Assembly: GCA_910586835.1 (NCBI GenBank)
Contig: CAJUJU010000074.1
Span: 1-16,600 of the forward strand
From: an uncultured Acetatifactor sp.
Lineage (GTDB): Bacteria > Bacillota > Clostridia > Lachnospirales > Lachnospiraceae
Reading direction: 5' to 3'
Length of the DNA stretch: 16,600 nt
Both the position numbers and the translations under genes were made by a program. Numbering within the stretch: position 1 is the first letter of the stretch; every line of letters starts with the position of its first letter. A model generated the notes under the pieces. It searched no databases, was not told the DNA's origin, and saw only the letters and a program-made list of their open reading frames with translations. This document shows, in pieces, positions 5,435 to 12,668 of this stretch.

Positions 5435-6910
5435 CTACTGTTTATTTTGCAGCTTCCTTGCGCCGTCGCTCAGCTCCTCCACCACCTTGGCCATAGTATC
5501 CACCAGGAAGGAATTTTCCTCGCACGCATTGTAAGTCTCGTTGGCATGGGCAGACACCTCTTCCGTGATGGCGGAAATGGTCTGAATGCTCTCCACAATA
5601 TCCGCATTTGCTGTCTCCAGCTCACCCACGATATCCATCAGTACCTTCGTCTGCTTTCCGATCTTCTCCGTGCCCTGGGTAATACCGGCAAAGTTTTCCG
5701 TCACCACCTGTGTGCTTTCCGCGTTGGCCCGGTTGCTCTCCGTCACCACATCCACGGCTGTCTCCACGGACGCCAGTTCACTGTTGATATGTCCGATCAG
5801 CTCCGTAATATTCACGGTAGCGGATTTCGTCTGATTTGCAAGACCGGAAATCTGGCCTGCCACCACCGCAAAGCCTCTCCCTGCCTCACCTGCGCGGGCG
5901 GCCTCTATGCTGGCATTCAACGCCAGCATTCCCGTGCTGTTTGCAATGCTGGTGATGGTCTCGATAATCGTATTCATCTGATTCGTATACTCGCTGAGGG
6001 TCTTCATCTGATCCAGAACCTGGCGGTTGGCCTCCATGGACATCCCCACCTGCTTCGCCAGCGCATCCATATGCTCCTTGCCCGTGCCCACCTTCAACAC
6101 GGTATCATTCATGTTTTCCTCAATTCCTGCCGCGGTATCCTTTACCCGGATAATATGCTGCTGAATCTGCTCCGTCTTCTGCAGCTGAAGCTGTATGGAC
6201 TCTGCCGTCTCATTACTGCCCGAGGAAACCTCACCCATGTAATCGTGAATCTGTCCCATGGATTCACCAAGCTGAACCATCTTTCCGGATACCTGGTCAA
6301 TGCCGGAAATCATCTGTCCGGAAGTGCCCAGCACATGCTCCGTCAACTCTCCCGCAGCCCGGGACTGCTCCTCAATGACCCTCATTTTCTCCTGATTCAC
6401 ATGACTTACCGCCCTGGCGGCAATGGTCATAAAGACAGGAGTCAGCAGCATGGCCGCCATCCTGATCTCAATATCCGTCACATCTGCCTTCGTATACCCC
6501 ACCGTCAAATGATAATAAATCACATACGCCACATTTCCCAGCAAAGCCCCTCCTCCGATGAGGGCGCAGAATTTCACATCCATGTACAGAATCACCACCA
6601 TGAACATGGGAAACGCATAGACACAGGAAAGAGAACTTGTGGTGGTAAATATCACAAAGGTGTAGAGAATCCCGTAAGAAGTACCTATCACATGTTTAAT
6701 CAGATCACTGTCCGGATTCCTATGGTAAAAAATATGCTCCGCAATGACCGGCGCTATACACAGCAATGCAAATACGGCAAAATATCCCAGGGTTCTGGAG
6801 CCCTTAAATACCTCAACCAAATACGCCAGAAACAGTATGGTGTCTATAACGGTATGACCCCACAGCGCAATGCGGTTTACATATTCCTTTTCAGCAAACT
6901 TTTCCCTCAT
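5435..6910 (-). CDS. Methyl-accepting chemotaxis protein without an external sensor domain
   Basis: 491 residues. The first ~175 hold about six closely spaced membrane helices (around 19-33, 41-62, 73-93, 96-134 and 150-170) with only short loops, so there is no periplasmic-type ligand domain. No HAMP domain is evident. From about 180 on is a long cytoplasmic coiled coil with the MCP signalling tip, IANSTGMLALNASIEAARAG and then GRGFAVVAGQISGLANQT (about 315-360), which contacts CheA/CheW in the family. It ends without a CheR-binding pentapeptide. Start at 6910: GGAGG lies 6 bases upstream. A monocistronic gene with its own promoter; no other chemotaxis or flagellar gene is visible. It may sense something in or across the membrane. 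Family call firm, ligand unknown. Confidence 0.93.
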   Translation of the reverse strand: MREKFAEKEYVNRIALWGHTVIDTILFLAYLVEVFKGSRTLGYFAVFALLCIAPVIAEHIFYHRNPDSDLIKHVIGTSYGILYTFVIFTTTSSLSCVYAFPMFMVVILYMDVKFCALIGGGALLGNVAYVIYYHLTVGYTKADVTDIEIRMAAMLLTPVFMTIAARAVSHVNQEKMRVIEEQSRAAGELTEHVLGTSGQMISGIDQVSGKMVQLGESMGQIHDYMGEVSSGSNETAESIQLQLQKTEQIQQHIIRVKDTAAGIEENMNDTVLKVGTGKEHMDALAKQVGMSMEANRQVLDQMKTLSEYTNQMNTIIETITSIANSTGMLALNASIEAARAGEAGRGFAVVAGQISGLANQTKSATVNITELIGHINSELASVETAVDVVTESNRANAESTQVVTENFAGITQGTEKIGKQTKVLMDIVGELETANADIVESIQTISAITEEVSAHANETYNACEENSFLVDTMAKVVEELSDGARKLQNKQ

Positions 6911-6959
6911 CCTTATCCTCCACAGCCTGTTTTCTTTTCCAAATTATGAGTCGCAGTTT

Positions 6960-6988
6960 ATTCTATCATATATCGTGAGCCCGCACAA
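6960..6988 (-). promoter_or_regulatory. Likely promoter of the chemoreceptor gene
   Basis: Minus strand -35 TTGTGC (6988-6983), 17-base spacer, -10 TAGAAT (6965-6960), giving a ~42-base leader to the ATG at 6910. I looked for a sigma-D (sigma-28) motilility-type promoter and did not find one, so expression looks sigma-A dependent. Confidence 0.5.
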
Positions 6989-7164
6989 GAACCAATCAGG
7001 CTGTCAGACCGCTGTATCTGTCATCGGCCCCGGTCCCGCGCCTTCCGCCCCGGCGTTTCCTCTGATGGCTTTCCTTCTTCGCTCCAACACTTTCCAAAAA
7101 TTCTCTGATCCGTCAGATCAGACAGTTTCCAAAAAAAGAGGTATAGATTTCTCTTCTTCTGTGC

Positions 7165-7170
7165 TATACT
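7165..7170 (+). promoter_or_regulatory. Probable -10 element of the suf operon
   Basis: TATACT with a pyrimidine-rich spacer; 17 bases upstream the hexamer is TATAGA, a poor -35. Expected start about 7177, giving a ~70-base leader before sufC. A weak -35 is compatible with dependence on an activator, but I see no known operator such as an IscR site. Confidence 0.45.
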
Positions 7171-7180
7171 GTAAGAACAG

Positions 7181-7241
7181 CGGCGTTGATCCGCCGGCTC
7201 AAAAAATACATATCATCTGCCCGGCGGGCAGTTTCAGGAGG
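7181..7241 (+). promoter_or_regulatory. Structured sufC leader with mutually exclusive pairings
   Basis: Four GC-rich segments can pair in competing ways: CGGCG (7181-7185) with CGCCG (7192-7196); CCGCCGG (7191-7197) with CCGGCGG (7221-7227); and CTGCCC (7217-7222) with GGGCAG (7226-7231), which is followed by TTT and then the AGGAGG at 7236-7241. This 1:2, 2:3, 3:4 layout is what attenuators look like. That it regulates anything is inference. Confidence 0.4.
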
Positions 7242-7247
7242 AAACAC

Positions 7248-7973
7248 ATGCTTGAATTACAGAATCTATCCTTTCAGGTATCCGATGATTCCAAGGGACA
7301 GAAGGAAATCATCCGGGATCTGAATCTTACTTTTGAAGATCACACCTTCATCGCCATCACGGGTCCCAACGGCGGCGGCAAATCCACGCTTGCAAAACTG
7401 ATCATGGGAATCGAACAGCCTTCCTCCGGAAGAATTCTGTTCAACGGAACGGACATTACGGACAAAAACATCACCCAGCGGGCAAAGCTGGGCATCAGTT
7501 TCGCCTTTCAGCAGCCGGTCCGGTTCAAGGGCATCAAGGTGAAGGATCTCATCACTCTGGCCGCGGGAAGCCAGGTAAAGCTGCCAAATGTCTGCGACTG
7601 TCTCTCCAAAGTCGGCCTGTGTGCGAGAGACTACATCAACCGTGATGTGGACGCCAGCCTGTCCGGCGGCGAGCTGAAGCGCATCGAGATTGCTTCCATC
7701 ATTGCCAGAAACACCCCTTTGTCCGTCTTTGACGAGCCCGAAGCCGGCATCGATCTGTGGAGCTTTAACAATCTGATCAAGGTGTTTGAGGAAATGCATG
7801 CCTCCAGCGAAAATTCCCTGATTATCATCTCCCATCAGGAACGCATCCTCAACATAGCGGATGAGATCGTCGTGCTGGCAGGCGGAACCGTTCAAGCCAG
7901 AGGCCGCAAAGAGGAAATTTTACCTGAGCTTTTAAAGGGCACCGAGGGCTGCCGCTTCTATCAGCAGAATTGA
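7248..7973 (+). CDS. sufC: Fe-S cluster assembly ATPase SufC (SmsC)
   Basis: 241-residue cytosolic ABC-type ATPase that partners a SufB-type scaffold and drives conformational change during iron-sulfur cluster assembly. All ATPase motifs are intact: Walker A GPNGGGKST (39-47), Q-loop at Gln89, signature LSGGE (138-142), Walker B with SVFDEPEAGID (159-169; the EPEAG form is typical of SufC), and switch His196 in ISHQ. Length is normal (about 240-260). The start at 7248 has a perfect AGGAGG 6 bases upstream; the frame extends further 5' without homology. First gene of the plus-strand block, followed by sufB after 55 bases. Only C and B are present, with no sufD, sufS or sufU, matching the minimal Suf/SMS arrangement of anaerobes. 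Confidence 0.95.
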   Translation: MLELQNLSFQVSDDSKGQKEIIRDLNLTFEDHTFIAITGPNGGGKSTLAKLIMGIEQPSSGRILFNGTDITDKNITQRAKLGISFAFQQPVRFKGIKVKDLITLAAGSQVKLPNVCDCLSKVGLCARDYINRDVDASLSGGELKRIEIASIIARNTPLSVFDEPEAGIDLWSFNNLIKVFEEMHASSENSLIIISHQERILNIADEIVVLAGGTVQARGRKEEILPELLKGTEGCRFYQQN

Positions 7974-8028
7974 TTTGATACCCGAATGATTTGCTATCTA
8001 AAATGAAGAAATAGAAAAGAGGTTTTCC

Positions 8029-8946
8029 ATGGACGAGATACAGAAAAACTTACTGGAGCAGGTAGCCGGCTTGCATGAAATGCCGGAAGGAGCATACAAT
8101 ATCCGGGCCGACGGACAAAGCGTGGAGCGTTCCACCACCGCCCACATCGACATTGTGACAAAAAGCGACCGACAGGGAATCGATATCGTCATAAAGCCCG
8201 GCACGAAAAATGAAAGTGTACACATTCCCGTGGTATTAAGCCAAAGCGGCTTGACCGAGATGGTCTACAACGATTTCCATGTGGGAGACGACTGCGACGT
8301 CACCATCATTGCCGGCTGCGGCATCCACAACAGCGGCGATGCCGACAGCAGACACGACGGGATCCATTCCTTTTACATAGGAAAAAACTCCCATGTAAAA
8401 TATGTGGAAAAGCACTACGGCAGCGGTGACGGAAAGGGAGAACGCATCATGAATCCCGGCACGGTGATAGAACTGGGCGAAAACAGCTTTATGGAGCTGG
8501 AGACTGTACAGATCAAAGGCGTGGATTCCACAAAGCGTTCCACCAGCGCAAAGCTGGCGGACGGTGCAAGGCTGATCGTCACCGAAAAGCTCATGACACA
8601 CGGCTCTCAGACTGCCGAAACCTCCTTCCAGGTAGATCTGGACGGCGAAGGATCCAGTGCAAATATCATCTCCCGCTCCGTGGCAAGGGACAATTCCACC
8701 CAGCTGTTCCTGTCAAAAATCAACGGCAACAATCGCTGTGCCGGCCATTCCGAGTGCGACGGCATCATCATGGATAACGCCAGAATCAGCGCCATTCCGG
8801 AGATTACGGCCAACGATCTGGACGCGGAGCTCATCCATGAAGCAGCCATCGGAAAGATCGCGGGCGAACAAATCACCAAGCTCATGACCCTGGGCCTTAC
8901 CGAGGAAGAGGCAGAAGCCCAGATCGTAAACGGTTTTTTGAAGTAA
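8029..8946 (+). CDS. sufB: SufB/SufD family Fe-S scaffold protein (SmsB-like)
   Basis: 305 residues, shorter than SufB or SufD of SufBCD systems (about 420-490): the N-terminal extension is missing and the protein is mainly the beta-helix core plus C-terminal helices. The core is about 35-260 (for example GCGIHNSG at 97-103 and the CAGHSECDG stretch at 237-244). The C-terminal helical SufC-contact region includes ELIHEAAIGKIAGEQI (267-282). Candidate cluster or sulfur residues are Cys237, Cys243, His270 and Glu271, by analogy with the functional Cys/His/Glu of E. coli SufB/SufD. AGAGG lies 6 bases before the ATG. It forms an operon with sufC; the compact single scaffold probably works as a homodimer with SufC. 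A long hairpin separates it from nifJ. Confidence 0.92.
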   Translation: MDEIQKNLLEQVAGLHEMPEGAYNIRADGQSVERSTTAHIDIVTKSDRQGIDIVIKPGTKNESVHIPVVLSQSGLTEMVYNDFHVGDDCDVTIIAGCGIHNSGDADSRHDGIHSFYIGKNSHVKYVEKHYGSGDGKGERIMNPGTVIELGENSFMELETVQIKGVDSTKRSTSAKLADGARLIVTEKLMTHGSQTAETSFQVDLDGEGSSANIISRSVARDNSTQLFLSKINGNNRCAGHSECDGIIMDNARISAIPEITANDLDAELIHEAAIGKIAGEQITKLMTLGLTEEEAEAQIVNGFLK

Positions 8947-8974
8947 AAACGCAACCCTGTCCTGTAATGTATAA

Positions 8975-9032
8975 AAAAGCACCTCCCGGGAAACTATGAC
9001 CATGATAATTGTAATTTCCCGGAGGTGCTTTT
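8975..9032 (+). terminator. Long hairpin after sufB that also hides the nifJ ribosome-binding site
   Basis: Arms 8975-8993 and 9015-9032 pair perfectly over 18 bp (12 bp outer, 6 bp inner) apart from one bulged C at 8987, around a 21-base loop. The 3' arm ends in GCTTTT followed by CTTATG, so it resembles an intrinsic terminator for the suf operon. The same arm contains the GGAGGTG (9021-9027) that serves the nifJ ATG at 9036. A candidate -10 TATAAA lies at 8970-8975, so a nifJ transcript would also include at least part of the stem. Could be terminator, translational switch, or both. Confidence 0.75.
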
Positions 9033-9035
9033 CTT

Positions 9036-12000
9036 ATGAAAATAAATCGTACAACACAAACCATGGATGGCAACCTGGCCGCTGCCCACGTTGCCTATGC
9101 CTTCAGCGAAACCGCCGCCATCTTTCCCATCACCCCTTCCTCGCCCATGGCCGAGGTCTGCGAGCAGTGGGCCGGCAGCGGAAGAGAAACTGTTTATGGG
9201 AAACCCATGCGTCTGATCCAGATGCAATCGGAGGCCGGAGCCGCAGGCGCCGTACACGGGGCAATGTTGGCGGGCTCCCTGGCCACCACCTTCACCTCCT
9301 CCCAGGGACTGCTGCTCATGATTCCCAATCTGTATCGTCTGGCAGGCGAACTGCTGCCCTGCGTCATCCATGTGGCCGCACGCACCATTGCCACCCACGC
9401 CCTTTCCATCTTCGGAGACCATTCCGATGTCTATGCCTGCCGCCAGACAGGCATGGCCATTTTTGCCTGCGGCAGCGTCCAGGAAGTAATGGATCTCAGC
9501 CCCGTCTCCCATCTTGCCGCCCTGAAGGGACGCATTCCCTTTCTGAACTTTTTCGACGGTTTCCGCACCTCCCACGAGCTGCAGAAGGTACAGGTCTGGG
9601 ACTATGAGACGCTGGGTGCCCTGGTGGACCGCCATGCGCTGGAAGCCTTCCGGGAACGTTCCCTCCATCCCCACCACGGCAGAGTGTACGGCTCCGCTCA
9701 GAATCCCGACATCTTTTTCCAAAACAGAGAAGCCGCCAATTCCTTCTACAATGCCCTCCCCGGCATCGTGGAGGAACAGCTGCAGAAAATAAACGCGCTT
9801 CTCGGCACAAATTACGGACTGTTCGACTATTACGGCGCTCCTGACGCGGAGCATGTGATTGTAGCCATGGGCAGTGTGTGCGAAACCGTCCGGGAATATC
9901 TGGACGCCTTCCCCGAAAAAAAGTACGGTCTGCTGGCAGTTCATCTCTACCGCCCCTTCAGTCCGAAGCACCTGTTGGAAAAGCTGCCCTCCACCGTCCG
10001 GCGGCTCACCGTACTGGACCGCACCAAGGAGCCCGGCGCACCTGGAGAACCCCTCTATCTGGATGTGGTTTCCGCCCTGCAGCAGACCGGCCGCCGGTTT
10101 ACGTCCCCGGGCTCCCAAAACGCCGAAACAGTGAAGGTTTTCTCCGGGCGCTACGGTCTAAGCTCCAAGGACACCACTCCCGCTCAGATTGCCGCGGTCT
10201 TTGAAAACAAAGAGAAGCCTTTCTTCACGGTTGGAATCACCGATGATGTCACGCATCTGTCGCTGCCCCTTCCCGAAATCGAAAGCACCACTCCCGAGGA
10301 TGTCATGTCCTGCAAATTCTGGGGACTTGGCGGGGACGGCACAGTCAGCGCCACCAAAAATGCCATCAAGATCATCGGCGCACACACAGACCTGAATATT
10401 CAGGGTTACTTTGAGTACGACTCCAAAAAATCCAGGGGGCTTACCATATCCCACCTTCGTTTCGGAAAGAGCCAGATCCGCAGCGCCTACCTGATCCACA
10501 GACCGCACCTGGCAGCCTGTCACAACCCGGTATACCTCCACAAATACGCAATGGCAGAGGAGATCAGGGACAACGGCTCCTTCCTGCTGAACTGTCCCTG
10601 GCGGGGAGAATCTGCGGAAAGCTATCTTCCGGAATCCGCCGTCAGCTATATGCAGGAGCACCACATCCGCTTTTACGTCATTGACGCTCTGCGCATCGGC
10701 AAGGAAACCGGACTGAACAATAAGATCAGCACGATCCTTCAGGCCGCCTTCTTCGCCGTTTCAAAACTTCTCCCTGCGGATGAGGTACAACAGCTCATGA
10801 TAGAGGCCGCCCGGAAAAGCTACGGAAAAAAAGGGGAAAAAATCGTCCGCATGAACGAGGAAGCCATCCGGCGGGGCTTTTCGGAAGTGCGCGAAATTCC
10901 GATTCCCCAGATGTCTCCCCAAAATGAAAGGTCCTCCTGTGGAAACAAAGAGGCGACTGTGTCAGTCAATAATGCTGAAAACCGCTCCCTGCAGAGGGCA
11001 CAGAAGGCCCTGGATAATGCTCCCCTTCCTGATCGTCCCGAGATGATGGATTATGTGGCAACTATCCAGCAGCCTGTCACGGATCAACGGGGAGACACCC
11101 TTCCCGTCTCCGCTTTCCTCCCCTATGCCGACGGGTATACGCCCCCGGGGAGTACGGCCCATGAACGCCGAAACGTGGCAACCGAAGTACCGGAGTGGAT
11201 TCCTGAGAACTGCATTCAATGCAACCGCTGCTCCTTTGTCTGCCCTCACGCAGTCATCCGTCCCGCAGTGACAACCCAGGAACAGCTCGCTCAAGCTCCG
11301 GAGGGAATGCAGCATCTTCCCATGACCGGACTGGACGATCACTTCTTTTCCATCGTGATCTCCCAGACTGACTGTACGGGATGCGGCTCCTGTGCGGCTA
11401 ACTGCCCTGGCAGACAGGGTAAAAAGGCACTGGAAATGCGCCCCGTCCAAGATGACCATCCCGGAGCCGGAATCACTCATGAGACACTGACGCAGCAGTG
11501 CTTTGACTATGCAAAGCCTCTTCTCCCCAACAGAAAGGCCGCGGAACGGTTCGGCACGGACAACTTCAAGGGAAGTCAGTTTCTGCGTCCTCTTATGGAG
11601 TTTTCCGGCGCCTGTGCCGGATGCGGGGAGACACCATATGTCAAGCTTCTGACACAGCTGTTCGGACCTGACATGTATGTCGCAAACGCCACAGGCTGCA
11701 GTTCCATCTGGGCCAACTCCTCCCCCTCCTGCGCCTATTGCATAAATGAGGAAGGACATGGACCGGCCTGGTCAAATTCTCTCTTTGAGGACGCCGCGGA
11801 ATTTGGTCTCGGTATGGCACTGGCCAGAGAGACGACAGACTCCTCCGCTTCCTGCTGGGTCATCGGCGGCGACGGGTGGGCCTATGATATCGGCTTCGGT
11901 GGTCTGGATCATGCGCTTTCCACCGGCAAAAACATCAATCTGCTGGTGCTTGATACGGAAGTTTACTCCAACACAGGCGGACAGGCTTCCAAAGCCACTC

Positions 12001-12515
12001 CCATGGGTTCCACGGCAAAGTTCATCACCGGCGGCAAGGTATCCCGAAAAAAGGATCTTGCCTCCATGGCCCTGACCTACGGAAACGTATATGTGGCTCA
12101 GATCGCCTTCGGCGCAGACCCCAACCAGACCGTCCGGGCCCTGACGGAAGCCGCCGCCTATGACGGTCCCTCGCTGGTCATCGCCTATGCCACCTGTATT
12201 GCACACGGTGTCCGGTCCGGACTCGGTTCCTCCGCCCATGAGATGAAAAAAGCGGTGGACTGCGGTTACTTTCATCTGTTCCGCTATAATCCGGAGCTGA
12301 AAGAACAGGGAAAAAACCCTTTTCGGCTCGACAGCAAGGAGCCTACTTTGGATTATCAGGAATTTCTCAACGGGGAAATCCGTTATGACTCTCTGCTCAG
12401 ATATCATCCGGAACAGGCCGAACGCCTCTTTCAGGAAGCAGCCCGCCAGGCAAAGGCGCGCTACCGCTTCCTGAAGCGCCTGGAAGGCCTCTACGCCCCG
12501 GAGGAAGACGCATAA
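9036..12515 (+). CDS. nifJ: Pyruvate:ferredoxin (flavodoxin) oxidoreductase
   Basis: Oxidatively decarboxylates pyruvate with CoA to acetyl-CoA and CO2, passing electrons to ferredoxin or flavodoxin: the central step of clostridial fermentation, cytosolic homodimer. 1159 residues, near the usual ~1170-1190 of the single-chain form. Domains in order: pyrimidine-binding domain with PITPSSPMAE (about 32-41) and the substrate-site Arg in AARTIATHALS (about 114-124); CoA-binding domains to ~620; a ferredoxin-like insert with CIQCNRCSFVCP (from 726) and CTGCGSCAANCP (from 780) for two [4Fe-4S] clusters; a TPP domain with CAGCGETP (from 860) for the proximal cluster, GDGWAYDIG (945-953) and VYSNTGGQ (976-983). 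No key residue seems missing. GGAGGTG precedes the ATG but lies in the stem at 8975-9032. It follows sufCB, which plausibly supplies its clusters. Confidence 0.97.
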   Translation: MKINRTTQTMDGNLAAAHVAYAFSETAAIFPITPSSPMAEVCEQWAGSGRETVYGKPMRLIQMQSEAGAAGAVHGAMLAGSLATTFTSSQGLLLMIPNLYRLAGELLPCVIHVAARTIATHALSIFGDHSDVYACRQTGMAIFACGSVQEVMDLSPVSHLAALKGRIPFLNFFDGFRTSHELQKVQVWDYETLGALVDRHALEAFRERSLHPHHGRVYGSAQNPDIFFQNREAANSFYNALPGIVEEQLQKINALLGTNYGLFDYYGAPDAEHVIVAMGSVCETVREYLDAFPEKKYGLLAVHLYRPFSPKHLLEKLPSTVRRLTVLDRTKEPGAPGEPLYLDVVSALQQTGRRFTSPGSQNAETVKVFSGRYGLSSKDTTPAQIAAVFENKEKPFFTVGITDDVTHLSLPLPEIESTTPEDVMSCKFWGLGGDGTVSATKNAIKIIGAHTDLNIQGYFEYDSKKSRGLTISHLRFGKSQIRSAYLIHRPHLAACHNPVYLHKYAMAEEIRDNGSFLLNCPWRGESAESYLPESAVSYMQEHHIRFYVIDALRIGKETGLNNKISTILQAAFFAVSKLLPADEVQQLMIEAARKSYGKKGEKIVRMNEEAIRRGFSEVREIPIPQMSPQNERSSCGNKEATVSVNNAENRSLQRAQKALDNAPLPDRPEMMDYVATIQQPVTDQRGDTLPVSAFLPYADGYTPPGSTAHERRNVATEVPEWIPENCIQCNRCSFVCPHAVIRPAVTTQEQLAQAPEGMQHLPMTGLDDHFFSIVISQTDCTGCGSCAANCPGRQGKKALEMRPVQDDHPGAGITHETLTQQCFDYAKPLLPNRKAAERFGTDNFKGSQFLRPLMEFSGACAGCGETPYVKLLTQLFGPDMYVANATGCSSIWANSSPSCAYCINEEGHGPAWSNSLFEDAAEFGLGMALARETTDSSASCWVIGGDGWAYDIGFGGLDHALSTGKNINLLVLDTEVYSNTGGQASKATPMGSTAKFITGGKVSRKKDLASMALTYGNVYVAQIAFGADPNQTVRALTEAAAYDGPSLVIAYATCIAHGVRSGLGSSAHEMKKAVDCGYFHLFRYNPELKEQGKNPFRLDSKEPTLDYQEFLNGEIRYDSLLRYHPEQAERLFQEAARQAKARYRFLKRLEGLYAPEEDA

Positions 12516-12530
12516 ACCGCCCTGACCACA

Positions 12531-12568
12531 ACGCCCTGACTACAGAGTCCGCTCTGCCGTCAGGGCGT
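12531..12568 (+). terminator. Hairpin terminator of nifJ
   Basis: Ten-base arms ACGCCCTGAC (12531-12540) and GTCAGGGCGT (12559-12568) pair perfectly, with an inner AGAG/CTCT helix, 15 bases after the nifJ stop. The tail ATTTCTC is only moderately T-rich. A second GCCCTGAC copy at 12518-12525 could compete for the same 3' arm. Confidence 0.6.
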
Positions 12569-12639
12569 ATTTCTCATCGGGACAGGGTGTCAAAAGCCCT
12601 GATGGAAGCTGCCGATGCCAATCTGCCGGTATTCGTTCC

Positions 12640-12668
12640 AAAAAAAGACCGGACATCAATGTCCGGCC
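12640..12668 (-). terminator. Terminator overlapping the stop codon of the C-S lyase gene
   Basis: Nine-base arms 12660-12668 and 12647-12655 pair around the loop TTGA on the minus strand and run into seven T's (12646-12640). The TGA stop (12658-12656) lies in the loop, and the upstream arm encodes the last residues of the protein (AGH). It faces the nifJ terminator across about 70 bases, so the two convergent transcripts end separately. Confidence 0.88.

Larger units (their letters stand above)
6911..7247. other. Divergent intergenic region between the chemoreceptor and sufC
   Basis: 337 bases between divergently transcribed genes. It holds the chemoreceptor promoter (6960-6988), a C-rich stretch with no recognisable signal (about 7000-7090), a -10 TATACT (7165-7170) for sufC whose -35 is poor, and the structured sufC leader. 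A frame continuous with sufC runs across much of it but has no family-like sequence before residue M at 7248. Confidence 0.7.

Noticed and set aside
5447..6949. 500-codon plus-strand ORF opposite the chemoreceptor
   Set aside because: His/Leu/Arg-rich sequence with no recognisable motif; it is the mirror of a strongly supported receptor gene whose codon bias keeps the opposite frame open.
6870..7247. 126-codon N-terminal extension of SufC
   Set aside because: No family similarity before M at 7248, which has AGGAGG at ideal spacing; the extension covers the promoter and leader.
8994..10118. 374-codon minus-strand ORF opposite the start of nifJ
   Set aside because: Gly/Gln-rich antisense shadow of a conserved enzyme with no ribosome site or family features; it also begins inside nifJ and ends in the hairpin.
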